This document shows positions 1 to 4,560 of a stretch of DNA of 6,570 bases, one piece after another. A program made the translations under genes and the position numbers. Every line of letters starts with the position of its first letter. The first letter of the stretch is position 1. Under the pieces are notes generated by a model, which was not told the DNA's origin, made no database searches, and was given only the letters and a program-made list of their open reading frames with translations. This stretch comes from Candidatus Woesearchaeota archaeon (GTDB lineage: Archaea > Nanobdellota > Nanobdellia > Woesearchaeales > UBA12501), in the NCBI GenBank assembly GCA_026394915.1, contig JAPLZS010000191.1, positions 1-6,570 on the forward strand, in the 5' to 3' direction.

Positions 1-89
1 ATGTCAAGGAATGCATCCTTTATCTGCTGAAGGAGCTTGTCTTGCTCCTCTTCATAGAATTGGCCTGCGACGATCGGGATGCGGATCAT
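1..89 (-). CDS. Memo-family (AmmeMemoRadiSam system B) protein, N-terminal fragment
   Basis: Only the first 29 codons are inside the window; the gene runs off the left edge. From the ATG at 89-87 the product begins MIRIPIVAGQFYEEEQDKLL, close to the conserved start of Memo-family proteins (R-x-P-x-V-A-G-x-F-Y followed by an amphipathic helix). The family has a fold related to class III extradiol dioxygenases. In archaea it is commonly annotated as AmmeMemoRadiSam system protein B, and its cellular role is poorly defined. The frame is open a little upstream, but this start fits the family and lies about 26 bases after a TATA-like element, so a leaderless mRNA is likely. The metal-ligand region is outside the window, so activity cannot be judged. 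The identification rests on a short but distinctive motif. Confidence 0.72.
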   Translation of the reverse strand, partial: MIRIPIVAGQFYEEEQDKLLQQIKDAFLD

Positions 90-110
90 GGACTTAGATA
101 AGGCCTTGTT

Positions 111-120
111 GTTTAAAAAG
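111..120 (-). promoter_or_regulatory. TATA box of the Memo-family gene
   Basis: Read on the minus strand this is CTTTTTAAAC, preceded by an A-rich stretch suitable for a BRE. Its centre is about 26 bases upstream of the ATG at 89, so transcription would begin at or next to the start codon. Confidence 0.5.
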
Positions 121-258
121 GTTTTCTGTTTGTTTTCCGGCTGATATTTAAACGCTTCCGGAGATATTCCATTTTATCTAGATATTGTCCGGAAATTTCT
201 GGGAAAGGCTTAAAAAAGATTCAATCTTCTTACAATTCAAGAGATCCTGACAGAAAGC
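121..258. promoter_or_regulatory. Intergenic region with CCGG motifs and a small palindrome
   Basis: No coding sequence is seen here. The region contains TTCCGG at 135-139 and 155-161, and ATTGTCCGGAAAT at 184-196. The last is the exact reverse complement of 13 bases at 4405-4417 in the ahcY-lrp intergenic region. GCTTCCGGAGA at 154-164 recurs inverted at 2143-2153. A perfect 13-base palindrome, AAGATT-C-AATCTT, lies at 216-228 about 30 bases before the toxin-antitoxin TATA box. These are candidate regulator sites upstream of the divergent Memo and antitoxin promoters; binding is inferred only. Confidence 0.35.
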
Positions 259-289
259 TTTAAATATACCGAGGTATACCAATGTATAC
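259..289 (+). promoter_or_regulatory. Toxin-antitoxin promoter with triple TATAC operator array
   Basis: The TATA box TTTAAATA (259-266) is centred about 28 bases before the ATG at 291. TATAC occurs three times at exact 10-base spacing (265-269, 275-279, 285-289), partly inside an inverted repeat TATACC-GA-GGTATA (265-278) and the palindrome GGTATACC (273-280). Repeats between TATA box and start codon, spaced one helical turn apart, suit autorepression by the antitoxin's DNA-binding N terminus. The promoter is well supported; the operator role is inferred. Confidence 0.6.
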
Positions 290-290
290 T

Positions 291-530
291 ATGAGCACAA
301 CAACAATAAAGATCCACGAAGAGACCAAGTCTGAGCTTGACATGTTCAGGGAATACAAGAACGAGAGCTATGACGAGGTAATAAGGAAAGTGATATTCGT
401 GGCAAAGAAAAGCAGGAAAGAACCAAAACTAAGCCAGGAGACTCTGAAAGCTATAGATGCGGCCAGGGAAAGGATGAAGAAAGGAGAGTTCTATACTGCA
501 GCCGATGTCAGGAAAAGGCTAGGTTTATGA
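291..530 (+). CDS. RelB/VapB-like antitoxin
   Basis: A 79-residue protein and the first gene of a two-gene toxin-antitoxin operon. Residues 2-6 (STTTI) form a short strand, followed by two predicted helices (about 9-19 and 25-39, containing ESYDEVIRKVI). This resembles the ribbon-helix-helix-like N terminus of archaeal antitoxins that dimerise and bind the operator. The charged C-terminal half, with LSQETLKAIDAARERMKKGE and then YTAADVRKRLGL, matches the tails of antitoxins that wrap around RelE-type toxins. An ATG at 282 is in frame, but the one at 291 is preferred because it lies about 28 bases from the TATA-box centre, and the product then starts MSTTTIKI as in relatives. Its stop codon overlaps the toxin start (ATGA), implying coupled translation. 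The exact antitoxin subfamily is unsure. Confidence 0.82.
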   Translation: MSTTTIKIHEETKSELDMFREYKNESYDEVIRKVIFVAKKSRKEPKLSQETLKAIDAARERMKKGEFYTAADVRKRLGL

Positions 531-763
531 TTGTATTTGACAAAGAAGCGACCCACTTTCTTGAAAAACTGCCGAAAGAAATTAGCAAGAGAATATTTAA
601 CAAGATAATGTCCACAGAGGCCAATCCATACCATTTCTTCGAAAGGCTTGAAGACAGGAAAGAATACAAGCTGAGAGTGGGTGATTATAGGGTCATTGCA
701 GACATAGAGAATGGCACAATCCTGGTGAGATTCATAGGCCACAGGAAGAATGTGTATGAGTAG
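527..763 (+). CDS. RelE/ParE-superfamily toxin
   Basis: A 78-residue protein of the RelE/ParE fold, which includes ribosome-dependent mRNA interferases and gyrase poisons. The hallmark second half is present: EYKLRVGDYRVIADIENGTI, then VRFIGHRKNVYE. The basic and aromatic residues R50, Y54, R55, H72, R73 and Y77 occupy the usual positions of archaeal RelE-like toxins. The N-terminal half forms the usual two helices (about 6-15 and 17-30). It is slightly shorter than typical family members but looks complete. The start overlaps the antitoxin stop by four bases, so antitoxin is translated first. The motif pattern favours mRNA cleavage, but biochemical activity cannot be told from ParE-like gyrase inhibition by sequence alone. 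Confidence 0.85.
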   Translation: MIVFDKEATHFLEKLPKEISKRIFNKIMSTEANPYHFFERLEDRKEYKLRVGDYRVIADIENGTILVRFIGHRKNVYE

Positions 764-786
764 AGGTGAGCGAGGCGGGGTGAAAG

Positions 787-1146
787 TTATTTCATGCTAT
801 GTATATATGATTTCAAAAATGGGATATACCCTACAGAAAAGAAAATAAATCCCAAAACTAAAAGAACAATAGTCATTATATTAGTATCTTTAAGGTTGGA
901 CATAATAAAGTTACTTTGTCCTGCCCTCATCTTATCCAAACTATCAGATAATAGTGAAATATCATTTTCTGATAGATTTAAACTTTTTATGAAGGAGGAA
1001 TCATCTTTTATTGAATCTGATAATTTATCAAGACTCCCATACGAGAAATATGTGTTGCTTAAGAATAATAAAAATGCAGCTACCATCAATCCAATACCTA
1101 TACTCATATGAAGTTTATGAGGATTTTCATAATTTATTGACCACAT
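787..1146 (-). CDS. Two-helix membrane protein, unknown function
   Basis: A 119-residue protein that I do not recognise. It has a hydrophobic helix at about residues 14-34 and another at about 90-111. They flank a polar, Ser/Asp/Lys-rich loop (about 38-88) with heptad-like leucines (SLDKLSDSI, SLNLSENDISLLSDSLDKM) that could form a helical hairpin or coiled coil. The short N- and C-terminal tails would lie on the same side of the membrane. A TATA box about 27 bases upstream of the ATG supports the start and a leaderless mRNA. The gene is convergent with the toxin gene and divergent from the 54-residue peptide gene. Base composition is clearly more AT-rich than ahcY or lrp, hinting at an acquired island. 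The frame also encodes a shadow on the plus strand, but only this strand has a promoter. Confidence 0.7.
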   Translation of the reverse strand: MWSINYENPHKLHMSIGIGLMVAAFLLFLSNTYFSYGSLDKLSDSIKDDSSFIKSLNLSENDISLLSDSLDKMRAGQSNFIMSNLKDTNIMTIVLLVLGFIFFSVGYIPFLKSYIHSMK

Positions 1147-1166
1147 TATAATATCTTAGTCATATG

Positions 1167-1178
1167 GTTATATAAATA
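1167..1178 (-). promoter_or_regulatory. TATA box of the 119-residue membrane protein gene
   Basis: On the minus strand the sequence reads TATTTATATAAC, centred about 27 bases before the ATG at 1146. It is one half of a compact divergent promoter region shared with the 54-residue peptide gene. Confidence 0.6.
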
Positions 1179-1190
1179 ACGAGTATCTAG

Positions 1191-1206
1191 CAAAATATTT
1201 ATATAC
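1191..1206 (+). promoter_or_regulatory. TATA box of the 54-residue peptide / HNH operon
   Basis: CAAAATATTTATATAC, centred about 27 bases before the ATG at 1229, implies a leaderless transcript. The first 15 bases are identical to the promoter element at 4451-4465 upstream of the lrp gene. Confidence 0.65.
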
Positions 1207-1228
1207 ACTTCTATTATGATATTGTTAT

Positions 1229-1393
1229 ATGAATAAAAAAGCTCAACAATTAGGTGTAATATCTGGAGGAATAGCCACTCTTGGTGTTATTTTTATGGTA
1301 GTTGGGGCCCTTTTAAATTGGACTTGGTTAATTTATGTAGGGGTTGTTTTGTTGATATGCGGAATAGTCGCATACAAATTTATGGGAGTCTAA
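1229..1393 (+). CDS. Small two-helix membrane peptide, unknown function
   Basis: A 54-residue protein beginning MNKKAQQLGVISGG and ending IVAYKFMGV. Almost all of it is hydrophobic: one helix at about residues 8-29 and a second at about 33-53, separated by the short turn LLNWTW. The lysines at the N terminus suggest the tail stays in the cytoplasm. A well-placed TATA box (about 27 bases before the ATG) supports it as a real gene. It ends 35 bases before the HNH gene, which has a ribosome binding site but no TATA box of its own, so the two are probably one operon. I recognise no family; small holin-like, toxin-like or helper membrane proteins are possible but not demonstrated. Confidence 0.65.
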   Translation: MNKKAQQLGVISGGIATLGVIFMVVGALLNWTWLIYVGVVLLICGIVAYKFMGV

Positions 1394-1415
1394 AATAATA
1401 AAAAGAATTAATTCA

Positions 1416-1422
1416 GAGGTGA
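1416..1422 (+). promoter_or_regulatory. Strong ribosome binding site of the HNH gene
   Basis: GAGGTGA lies 6 bases before the ATG at 1429 and matches the archaeal anti-Shine-Dalgarno sequence. It fixes the start and marks the gene as a downstream operon member, unlike the leaderless first genes around it. Confidence 0.75.
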
Positions 1423-1428
1423 ATTATT

Positions 1429-1914
1429 ATGCCACAATTTAGTTTTTCATTGCCAAAACCAACACATAATATGTTTGGAAAGAAGATTAGCAGAAGAAAA
1501 GCATTCAAAACACAAACCAAGAAAAAGGAATGGATGAAAGCGGGGGGTCACAATCCTGATAATTGGAGAAAGGGATTCATCAGAACATCAAAATGTAGGC
1601 ATTGTCCCCAGATATTACATTGGGGAGATAGAAGTTATGAATTTGATCATAAAAATAATAACAATTCAAATAATTCTCAAGGAAACTGTTTTTTAGTATG
1701 TAGAGTTTGCCATGGCAAAGCTACTGTCGTAAAGAAGAAGAAAGTAAGAGATAAATATACTGGAATGATAGTTGGACATAAAACAATTAAGAAAAAAGTA
1801 GGATATAAAAAACAAAAGAAAAGGAAGACTACCAAAAAGAGAGTTACCAGACGAAAACCTTCAAATCCTTTTGGAATGCAACTGCAACCAAAAGTACCTA
1901 AAGGATTTTGGTAA
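1429..1914 (+). CDS. HNH endonuclease-like protein with basic tail
   Basis: A 161-residue very basic protein. The centre has an HNH zinc-finger nuclease core: C56-R-H-C59, then E71-F-D-H74, N86, and C91-R-V-C94-H95. The two CxxC pairs would hold structural zinc, while D73/H74, N86 and H95 fit the catalytic beta-beta-alpha-metal residues. The first 50 residues are basic and Trp/Asn-containing (HNPDNWRKGF). Residues 101-145 are an extreme Lys/Arg-rich tail (VKKKKVRDKY, KKQKKRKTTKKR), likely binding nucleic acid without sequence preference. The N terminus and AT-rich composition suggest a mobile, phage or homing-type nuclease. It follows the 54-residue membrane peptide in an apparent operon. The substrate (own element, invader DNA or genome) is unknown. 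Confidence 0.72.
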   Translation: MPQFSFSLPKPTHNMFGKKISRRKAFKTQTKKKEWMKAGGHNPDNWRKGFIRTSKCRHCPQILHWGDRSYEFDHKNNNNSNNSQGNCFLVCRVCHGKATVVKKKKVRDKYTGMIVGHKTIKKKVGYKKQKKRKTTKKRVTRRKPSNPFGMQLQPKVPKGFW

Positions 1915-2029
1915 TTTATCTTCTCTTTTTCTTTTTAGTGCTATAAAAGCAGACGCTTTCCCCACTTGATGTTTTAAAGTTTACACGTTTTGCCATATTC
2001 TCTTATAAAACTAATAAAATATAAAAAGT
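1915..2029. other. AT-rich spacer with a 9-base direct repeat
   Basis: No gene is seen in this spacer. AAAGTTTAC occurs at 1976-1984 and again at 2025-2033, the second copy touching the stop codon of the ahcY remnant. On the minus strand, 2010-2029 is T-rich and could serve as terminator for the reading frame that ends at 2030. Together with the remnant and the Bro-N promoter it makes up the roughly 300-base stretch without an intact gene. Confidence 0.3.
1921..1936 (+). terminator. Oligo-T terminator after the HNH gene
   Basis: TTCTCTTTTTCTTTTT starts 7 bases after the HNH stop codon. Archaeal RNA polymerase terminates at such U-rich tracts without needing a hairpin. Confidence 0.6.
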
Positions 2030-2113
2030 TTACGTCCCCTCTTCCCAGCTGCCGAGGTACTTTATCTGCTCTGGGGTGAGGTCGTCAATGTGGATGCCCA
2101 TTGCAGCAAGCTG
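2030..2113 (-). pseudogene. 3'-terminal fragment of a second ahcY copy
   Basis: Read on the minus strand, 27 codons plus TAA encode QLAAMGIHIDDLTPEQIKYL then GSWEEGT, identical in protein to the end of the intact ahcY at 3090-3173. The two copies are exactly 1060 bases apart and share 71 of 84 bases. All 13 differences are third-position and synonymous, including TAA for TAG. A 35-base core (2070-2104) has none. In-frame homology stops at about 2113, and a TGA follows two codons further upstream. A faint in-frame resemblance (PVS...LPE, to about 2170, with 3 extra bases in between) hints that the copy may once have been longer. It cannot encode an enzyme. It is best read as one end of an insertion into ahcY or the relic of a displaced copy. 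Confidence 0.85.
2070..2104. repeat. 35-base identical core, left copy (putative att site)
   Basis: This copy is identical to 3130-3164 in direct orientation, and the sequence on both sides differs at most third codon positions. It contains the short inverted repeat CAATG (2086-2090) and CATTG (2099-2103) with an 8-base spacer. An attachment-site role is inferred from the sharp identity boundaries. Confidence 0.55.
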
Positions 2114-2185
2114 GATTCATTCTTCTCGGAAATCTTGCGGACTCTCCGGAAGCCTCTCAGTGGACACTGGACATGCCGACGTAAG

Positions 2186-2194
2186 CTATATAAA
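2186..2194 (+). promoter_or_regulatory. TATA box of the Bro-N gene
   Basis: CTATATAAA is centred about 27 bases before the ATG at 2217 and so predicts a leaderless mRNA. Just upstream, TGGACA is repeated (2161-2166 and 2168-2173). GCTTCCGGAGA, in inverse orientation, lies at 2143-2153. Confidence 0.7.
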
Positions 2195-2216
2195 CCTGTC
2201 TGCATTCCTTTTTAGC

Positions 2217-3080
2217 ATGGAACAAGAGAAGGCATTGGCAGTATTCGAAGGCAAGAATATAAGGAGAATCTGGCACAATGAAGAGTGGTGGTTCTCTATC
2301 TTCGATATCATTGAAATTCTTACAGGCAGTAGTGACCCAAAACAGTATATAAAAAAGATGCGACAAAGAGACCTTGCCCTTGATTCCAACTGGGGTACAA
2401 TTTGTACCCCCCTTGAACTTACGGCTTTGGATGGCAAGAAAAGAGAAGTCAATTGCGTAAACACAGAAGGCGCTTTCAGGATAATCCAATCTATCCCTTC
2501 GCCAAAAGCAGAGCCTTTCAAGCTATGGCTTGCCAAAGTCGGCTATGAAAGAGTTCAGGAGATAGAAAATCCAGAGTTAGCTCAAAAAAGGATGAAAGAG
2601 ATCTATAAACAGAAGGGATACTCAGACGAATGGATTGAGAAAAGAGTGAGGGGAATAGCAATAAGGGATGAACTCACAGATGAATGGAAAAAGAGAGATG
2701 TGAAGACTGAAAAAGAATATGCTATCCTGACATCAGAGATCTCAAAGGCAACTTTTGGGATGACGCCCAGCGAATACAAGGAATTCAAAGGCTTGAAAAA
2801 AGAGAATCTCAGGGACCATATGGATGATCTTGAGCTTATATTCAACATGCTCGGTGAGGCTTCTACAACAAAGATTGCAAGAGGAAAAGATGCGCAGGGA
2901 TTTCCTGAAAACAAGGATGCTGCGAAAAAGGGCGGAAAGATAGCAGGCGATGCAAGAAGAAATCTTGAGATTGAATCAGGCAGCAACGTGGTCACGCCTG
3001 AAAATTATCTTGATGAACCAGAATCTCAGAAAAGAAAAAGATTGAAGGACAGCAGTAATATAAGAAAAAAAGAAAAATAA
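2217..3080 (+). CDS. Bro-N domain, DinD-like protein
   Basis: A 287-residue protein. Residues about 7-110 form a Bro-N domain (AVFEGKNIRRIWHNEEWWFS, DIIEILTGSSDPKQYIKKMR, EGAFRIIQSIPSPKAEPFKL), as in phage antirepressors. Residues 147-265 resemble the C-terminal part of DinD-like proteins (KGLKKENLRDHMDDLELIFN, GGKIAGDARRNLE, NVVTPENYL). E. coli DinD is a DNA-damage-inducible protein reported to inhibit RecA; whether that applies here is unknown. The frame is open to 2076, but that extension is merely antisense to the ahcY remnant. The ATG at 2217 has a TATA box at leaderless spacing. The Lys-rich C terminus overlaps an A-rich tract. It lies between two ahcY 3' ends and is probably cargo of a mobile unit. 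DNA binding is likely. Confidence 0.85.
   Translation: MEQEKALAVFEGKNIRRIWHNEEWWFSIFDIIEILTGSSDPKQYIKKMRQRDLALDSNWGTICTPLELTALDGKKREVNCVNTEGAFRIIQSIPSPKAEPFKLWLAKVGYERVQEIENPELAQKRMKEIYKQKGYSDEWIEKRVRGIAIRDELTDEWKKRDVKTEKEYAILTSEISKATFGMTPSEYKEFKGLKKENLRDHMDDLELIFNMLGEASTTKIARGKDAQGFPENKDAAKKGGKIAGDARRNLEIESGSNVVTPENYLDEPESQKRKRLKDSSNIRKKEK
3063..3077 (-). terminator. U-tract terminator for ahcY inside the Bro-N 3' end
   Basis: The A-rich codons ending the Bro-N gene read as a T-rich run on the minus strand, 13 bases after the ahcY stop codon. That makes a plausible archaeal terminator for ahcY, supplied by the neighbouring gene. Confidence 0.45.
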
Positions 3081-3089
3081 GAGATAGTT

Positions 3090-4352
3090 CTATGTCCCCT
3101 CTTCCCAACTACCAAGATATTTGATTTGTTCTGGGGTGAGGTCGTCAATGTGGATGCCCATTGCGGCCAGTTGCAGGCCTGCAATGCCGTCGTCAATCTC
3201 CTCAGGCAGCTGTATCACAGACACTGGAAGCTTTCCCTTGTTCTTCACGCAGTATTCGACAGCCAATGCCTGGCCGCAGAATGATGTTGACATGACTTCA
3301 GAAGGATGGCCTTCAGCAGCAGCCAGATTCACAAGCCTTCCTTCTCCGCAGACAAAGATCTTCTTGCCGTGCAACACATACTCGTCAAGGAAAGGCCTTA
3401 CTCTTCGTTCAGAAGATGCAATCCCCTTCAGCCCTTTCAGATCTATCTCAATATCAAAGTGGCCTGAGTTTGCAAGTATTGTGCCGTTCTTCATGTTCTT
3501 CATGTGTTCAGTTCGTATCACATGCTTGTTTCCAGTCAGTGTGCAGAAGATATCACCTATCTTGCAGGCATCTTCCATCTTCATCACCCTGAATCCGTCA
3601 TAAGCAGCTTGTAAAGCGCAGAAATTATCAACCTCTGTGACAATCACATTTGCGCCAAAACCCTTTGCTCTGAGAGCAAACCCTTTTCCGCAGCTTCCAT
3701 AACCAAGAACAACAACATTCTTTCCTGCAAAGAGTATGTTTGTCGCCCTTATTATGCCATCCATCGTCGATTGCCCAGTGCCGTAATAATTGTCAAGAAG
3801 ATGCTTTGTCTTGTTGTCATTGACAGCAATCATCGGATATTTCAAGGCTTTGTCCTTCTCCATTGCCTTCAATCTTATTATTCCTGTTGTTGTCTCTTCG
3901 CATCCGCCGATTATGTTTGGTATCAGTTCCTTGTGGTTCTTGTGTATCTCAGAGACAAGATCGCAGCCATCATCGATTGTGATGTTAGGATTGAATGCAA
4001 CGACATTCTTGAGATATCTGTAATAATCCTCATTGTTCTCTCCTTTGTAGCCCCAGACCTTCACTCCTTCTTTTGCAAGAGCAGCAGCGACATCATCCTG
4101 TGTAGAAAGCGGGTTGCAGCCGGTTATAGCAACTTCAGCGCCGCCAGCAAGCAAAGTCCTTACAAGGACAGCTGTCTCTTTTGTGACATGCAGTGCCATC
4201 CCGACTCTTACACCCTTCAAAGGCTTCTCTTTCTCGAATCTTTTCTTGATCTGCATCAAAGCAGCCATATGGCTTTCAGCTATCTCTATGTTCATGAATC
4301 CCTGATTTGCGAGATTCATATCCTTTACTTCAAAATTGTCCCCCTTGTCCAT
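3090..4352 (-). CDS. ahcY: S-adenosylhomocysteine hydrolase
   Basis: A 420-residue cytosolic enzyme that splits S-adenosylhomocysteine into adenosine and homocysteine, relieving product inhibition of methyltransferases. Numbered from 4352: LH55 and the GCNPLSTQDD substrate loop, D128, the EETTTG motif (152-157), K183, D187-N188, the NAD-binding GYGSCGKG (217-224) followed by the acidic TEVD, NSGHF with H298, and EGHPS with H349. All key residues are present. The C terminus is the short archaeal/bacterial type ending SWEEGT. In some methanogens the relative prefers S-inosylhomocysteine, which cannot be excluded. An ATG at 4373 would add 7 residues but lies only about 16 bases from the TATA centre. 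The ATG at 4352 is preceded by GGTGA and fits the predicted transcript start. The last 28 codons contain the duplicated segment, and the final ones are unusually A/T-ending. Confidence 0.95.
   Translation of the reverse strand: MDKGDNFEVKDMNLANQGFMNIEIAESHMAALMQIKKRFEKEKPLKGVRVGMALHVTKETAVLVRTLLAGGAEVAITGCNPLSTQDDVAAALAKEGVKVWGYKGENNEDYYRYLKNVVAFNPNITIDDGCDLVSEIHKNHKELIPNIIGGCEETTTGIIRLKAMEKDKALKYPMIAVNDNKTKHLLDNYYGTGQSTMDGIIRATNILFAGKNVVVLGYGSCGKGFALRAKGFGANVIVTEVDNFCALQAAYDGFRVMKMEDACKIGDIFCTLTGNKHVIRTEHMKNMKNGTILANSGHFDIEIDLKGLKGIASSERRVRPFLDEYVLHGKKIFVCGEGRLVNLAAAEGHPSEVMSTSFCGQALAVEYCVKNKGKLPVSVIQLPEEIDDGIAGLQLAAMGIHIDDLTPEQIKYLGSWEEGT
3130..3164. repeat. 35-base identical core, right copy within ahcY
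   Basis: This is the partner of 2070-2104 in direct orientation, offset 1060. Here it lies inside the intact ahcY gene and encodes residues A-M-G-I-H-I-D-D-L-T-P. Immediately 3' of it in the gene, codons GAA CAA ATC AAA TAT CTT GGT AGT replace GAG CAG ATA AAG TAC CTC GGC AGC of the other copy. Confidence 0.55.
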
Positions 4353-4384
4353 GATATCACCCAAAGAAGCCATATTGCTGGATG

Positions 4385-4393
4385 TTTATATAA
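4385..4393 (-). promoter_or_regulatory. TATA box of ahcY
   Basis: On the minus strand TTATATAAA is preceded by an A-rich BRE-like stretch. Its centre (about 4389) predicts transcription start near 4362, leaving a leader of about 10 bases that carries GGTGA before the ATG at 4352. Confidence 0.65.
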
Positions 4394-4408
4394 TTTTCCT
4401 GGTTATTT

Positions 4409-4423
4409 CCGGACAATGTCCGG
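4409..4423. promoter_or_regulatory. Perfect 7-1-7 palindrome, candidate Lrp operator
   Basis: CCGGACA-A-TGTCCGG is a 15-base perfect dyad, the size and symmetry favoured by Lrp/AsnC regulators. It lies just upstream of the ahcY TATA box, where activators bind, and about 35 bases before the lrp TATA box. Thirteen bases of it and its flank (4405-4417) recur inverted at 184-196 between the Memo and antitoxin genes. Confidence 0.55.
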
Positions 4424-4450
4424 CTTTTTTCAATAAAAACAGACAAAAAA

Positions 4451-4466
4451 CAAAATATTTATATAT
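4451..4466 (+). promoter_or_regulatory. TATA box of the lrp transcript
   Basis: CAAAATATTTATATAT is a strong BRE/TATA-like element centred near 4461, so transcription should begin near 4486. That leaves a leader of about 115 bases before the lrp start codon, unlike the leaderless genes nearby. A GGACA half-site (4472-4476) follows directly. Confidence 0.6.
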
Positions 4467-4485
4467 ATGCTGGACATTTTAGAGA

Positions 4486-4560
4486 ATGAGAGAACAGAGA
4501 GTCATAATTTCTATGGCTCTAAGGGGTGGGAACGTTCATATGATGATTATCGCCATATGA
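4486..4560 (+). CDS. Possible 24-codon upstream reading frame in the lrp leader
   Basis: An ATG lies at the predicted transcript start, so it could be read as a leaderless upstream frame: MREQRVIISMALRGGNVHMM then IIAI and TGA. I recognise no homology, and the codons are not distinctive. If translated, ribosomes would run through the 5' half of the predicted hairpin region (4521-4587) and stop inside it, which would suit an attenuation mechanism. It may equally be a chance frame. Confidence 0.2.
   Translation: MREQRVIISMALRGGNVHMMIIAI

Noticed and set aside
265..289. CRISPR-like short repeats (three TATAC)
   Set aside because: The units are five bases with 10-base period and no spacers; an operator is the reasonable reading.
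794..1111. Plus-strand 105-codon frame opposite the membrane protein gene
   Set aside because: It has no promoter at leaderless spacing, while the minus-strand frame has a proper TATA box and plausible membrane helices.
2076..2216. N-terminal extension of the Bro-N protein from the ATG at 2076
   Set aside because: The extension is the antisense of the ahcY remnant, a good TATA box lies inside it, and the ATG at 2217 starts a normal Bro-N domain.
3771..4436. Plus-strand reading frames of up to 221 codons opposite ahcY
   Set aside because: They are shadows of ahcY; they have no promoter, no ribosome site and no recognisable domain.
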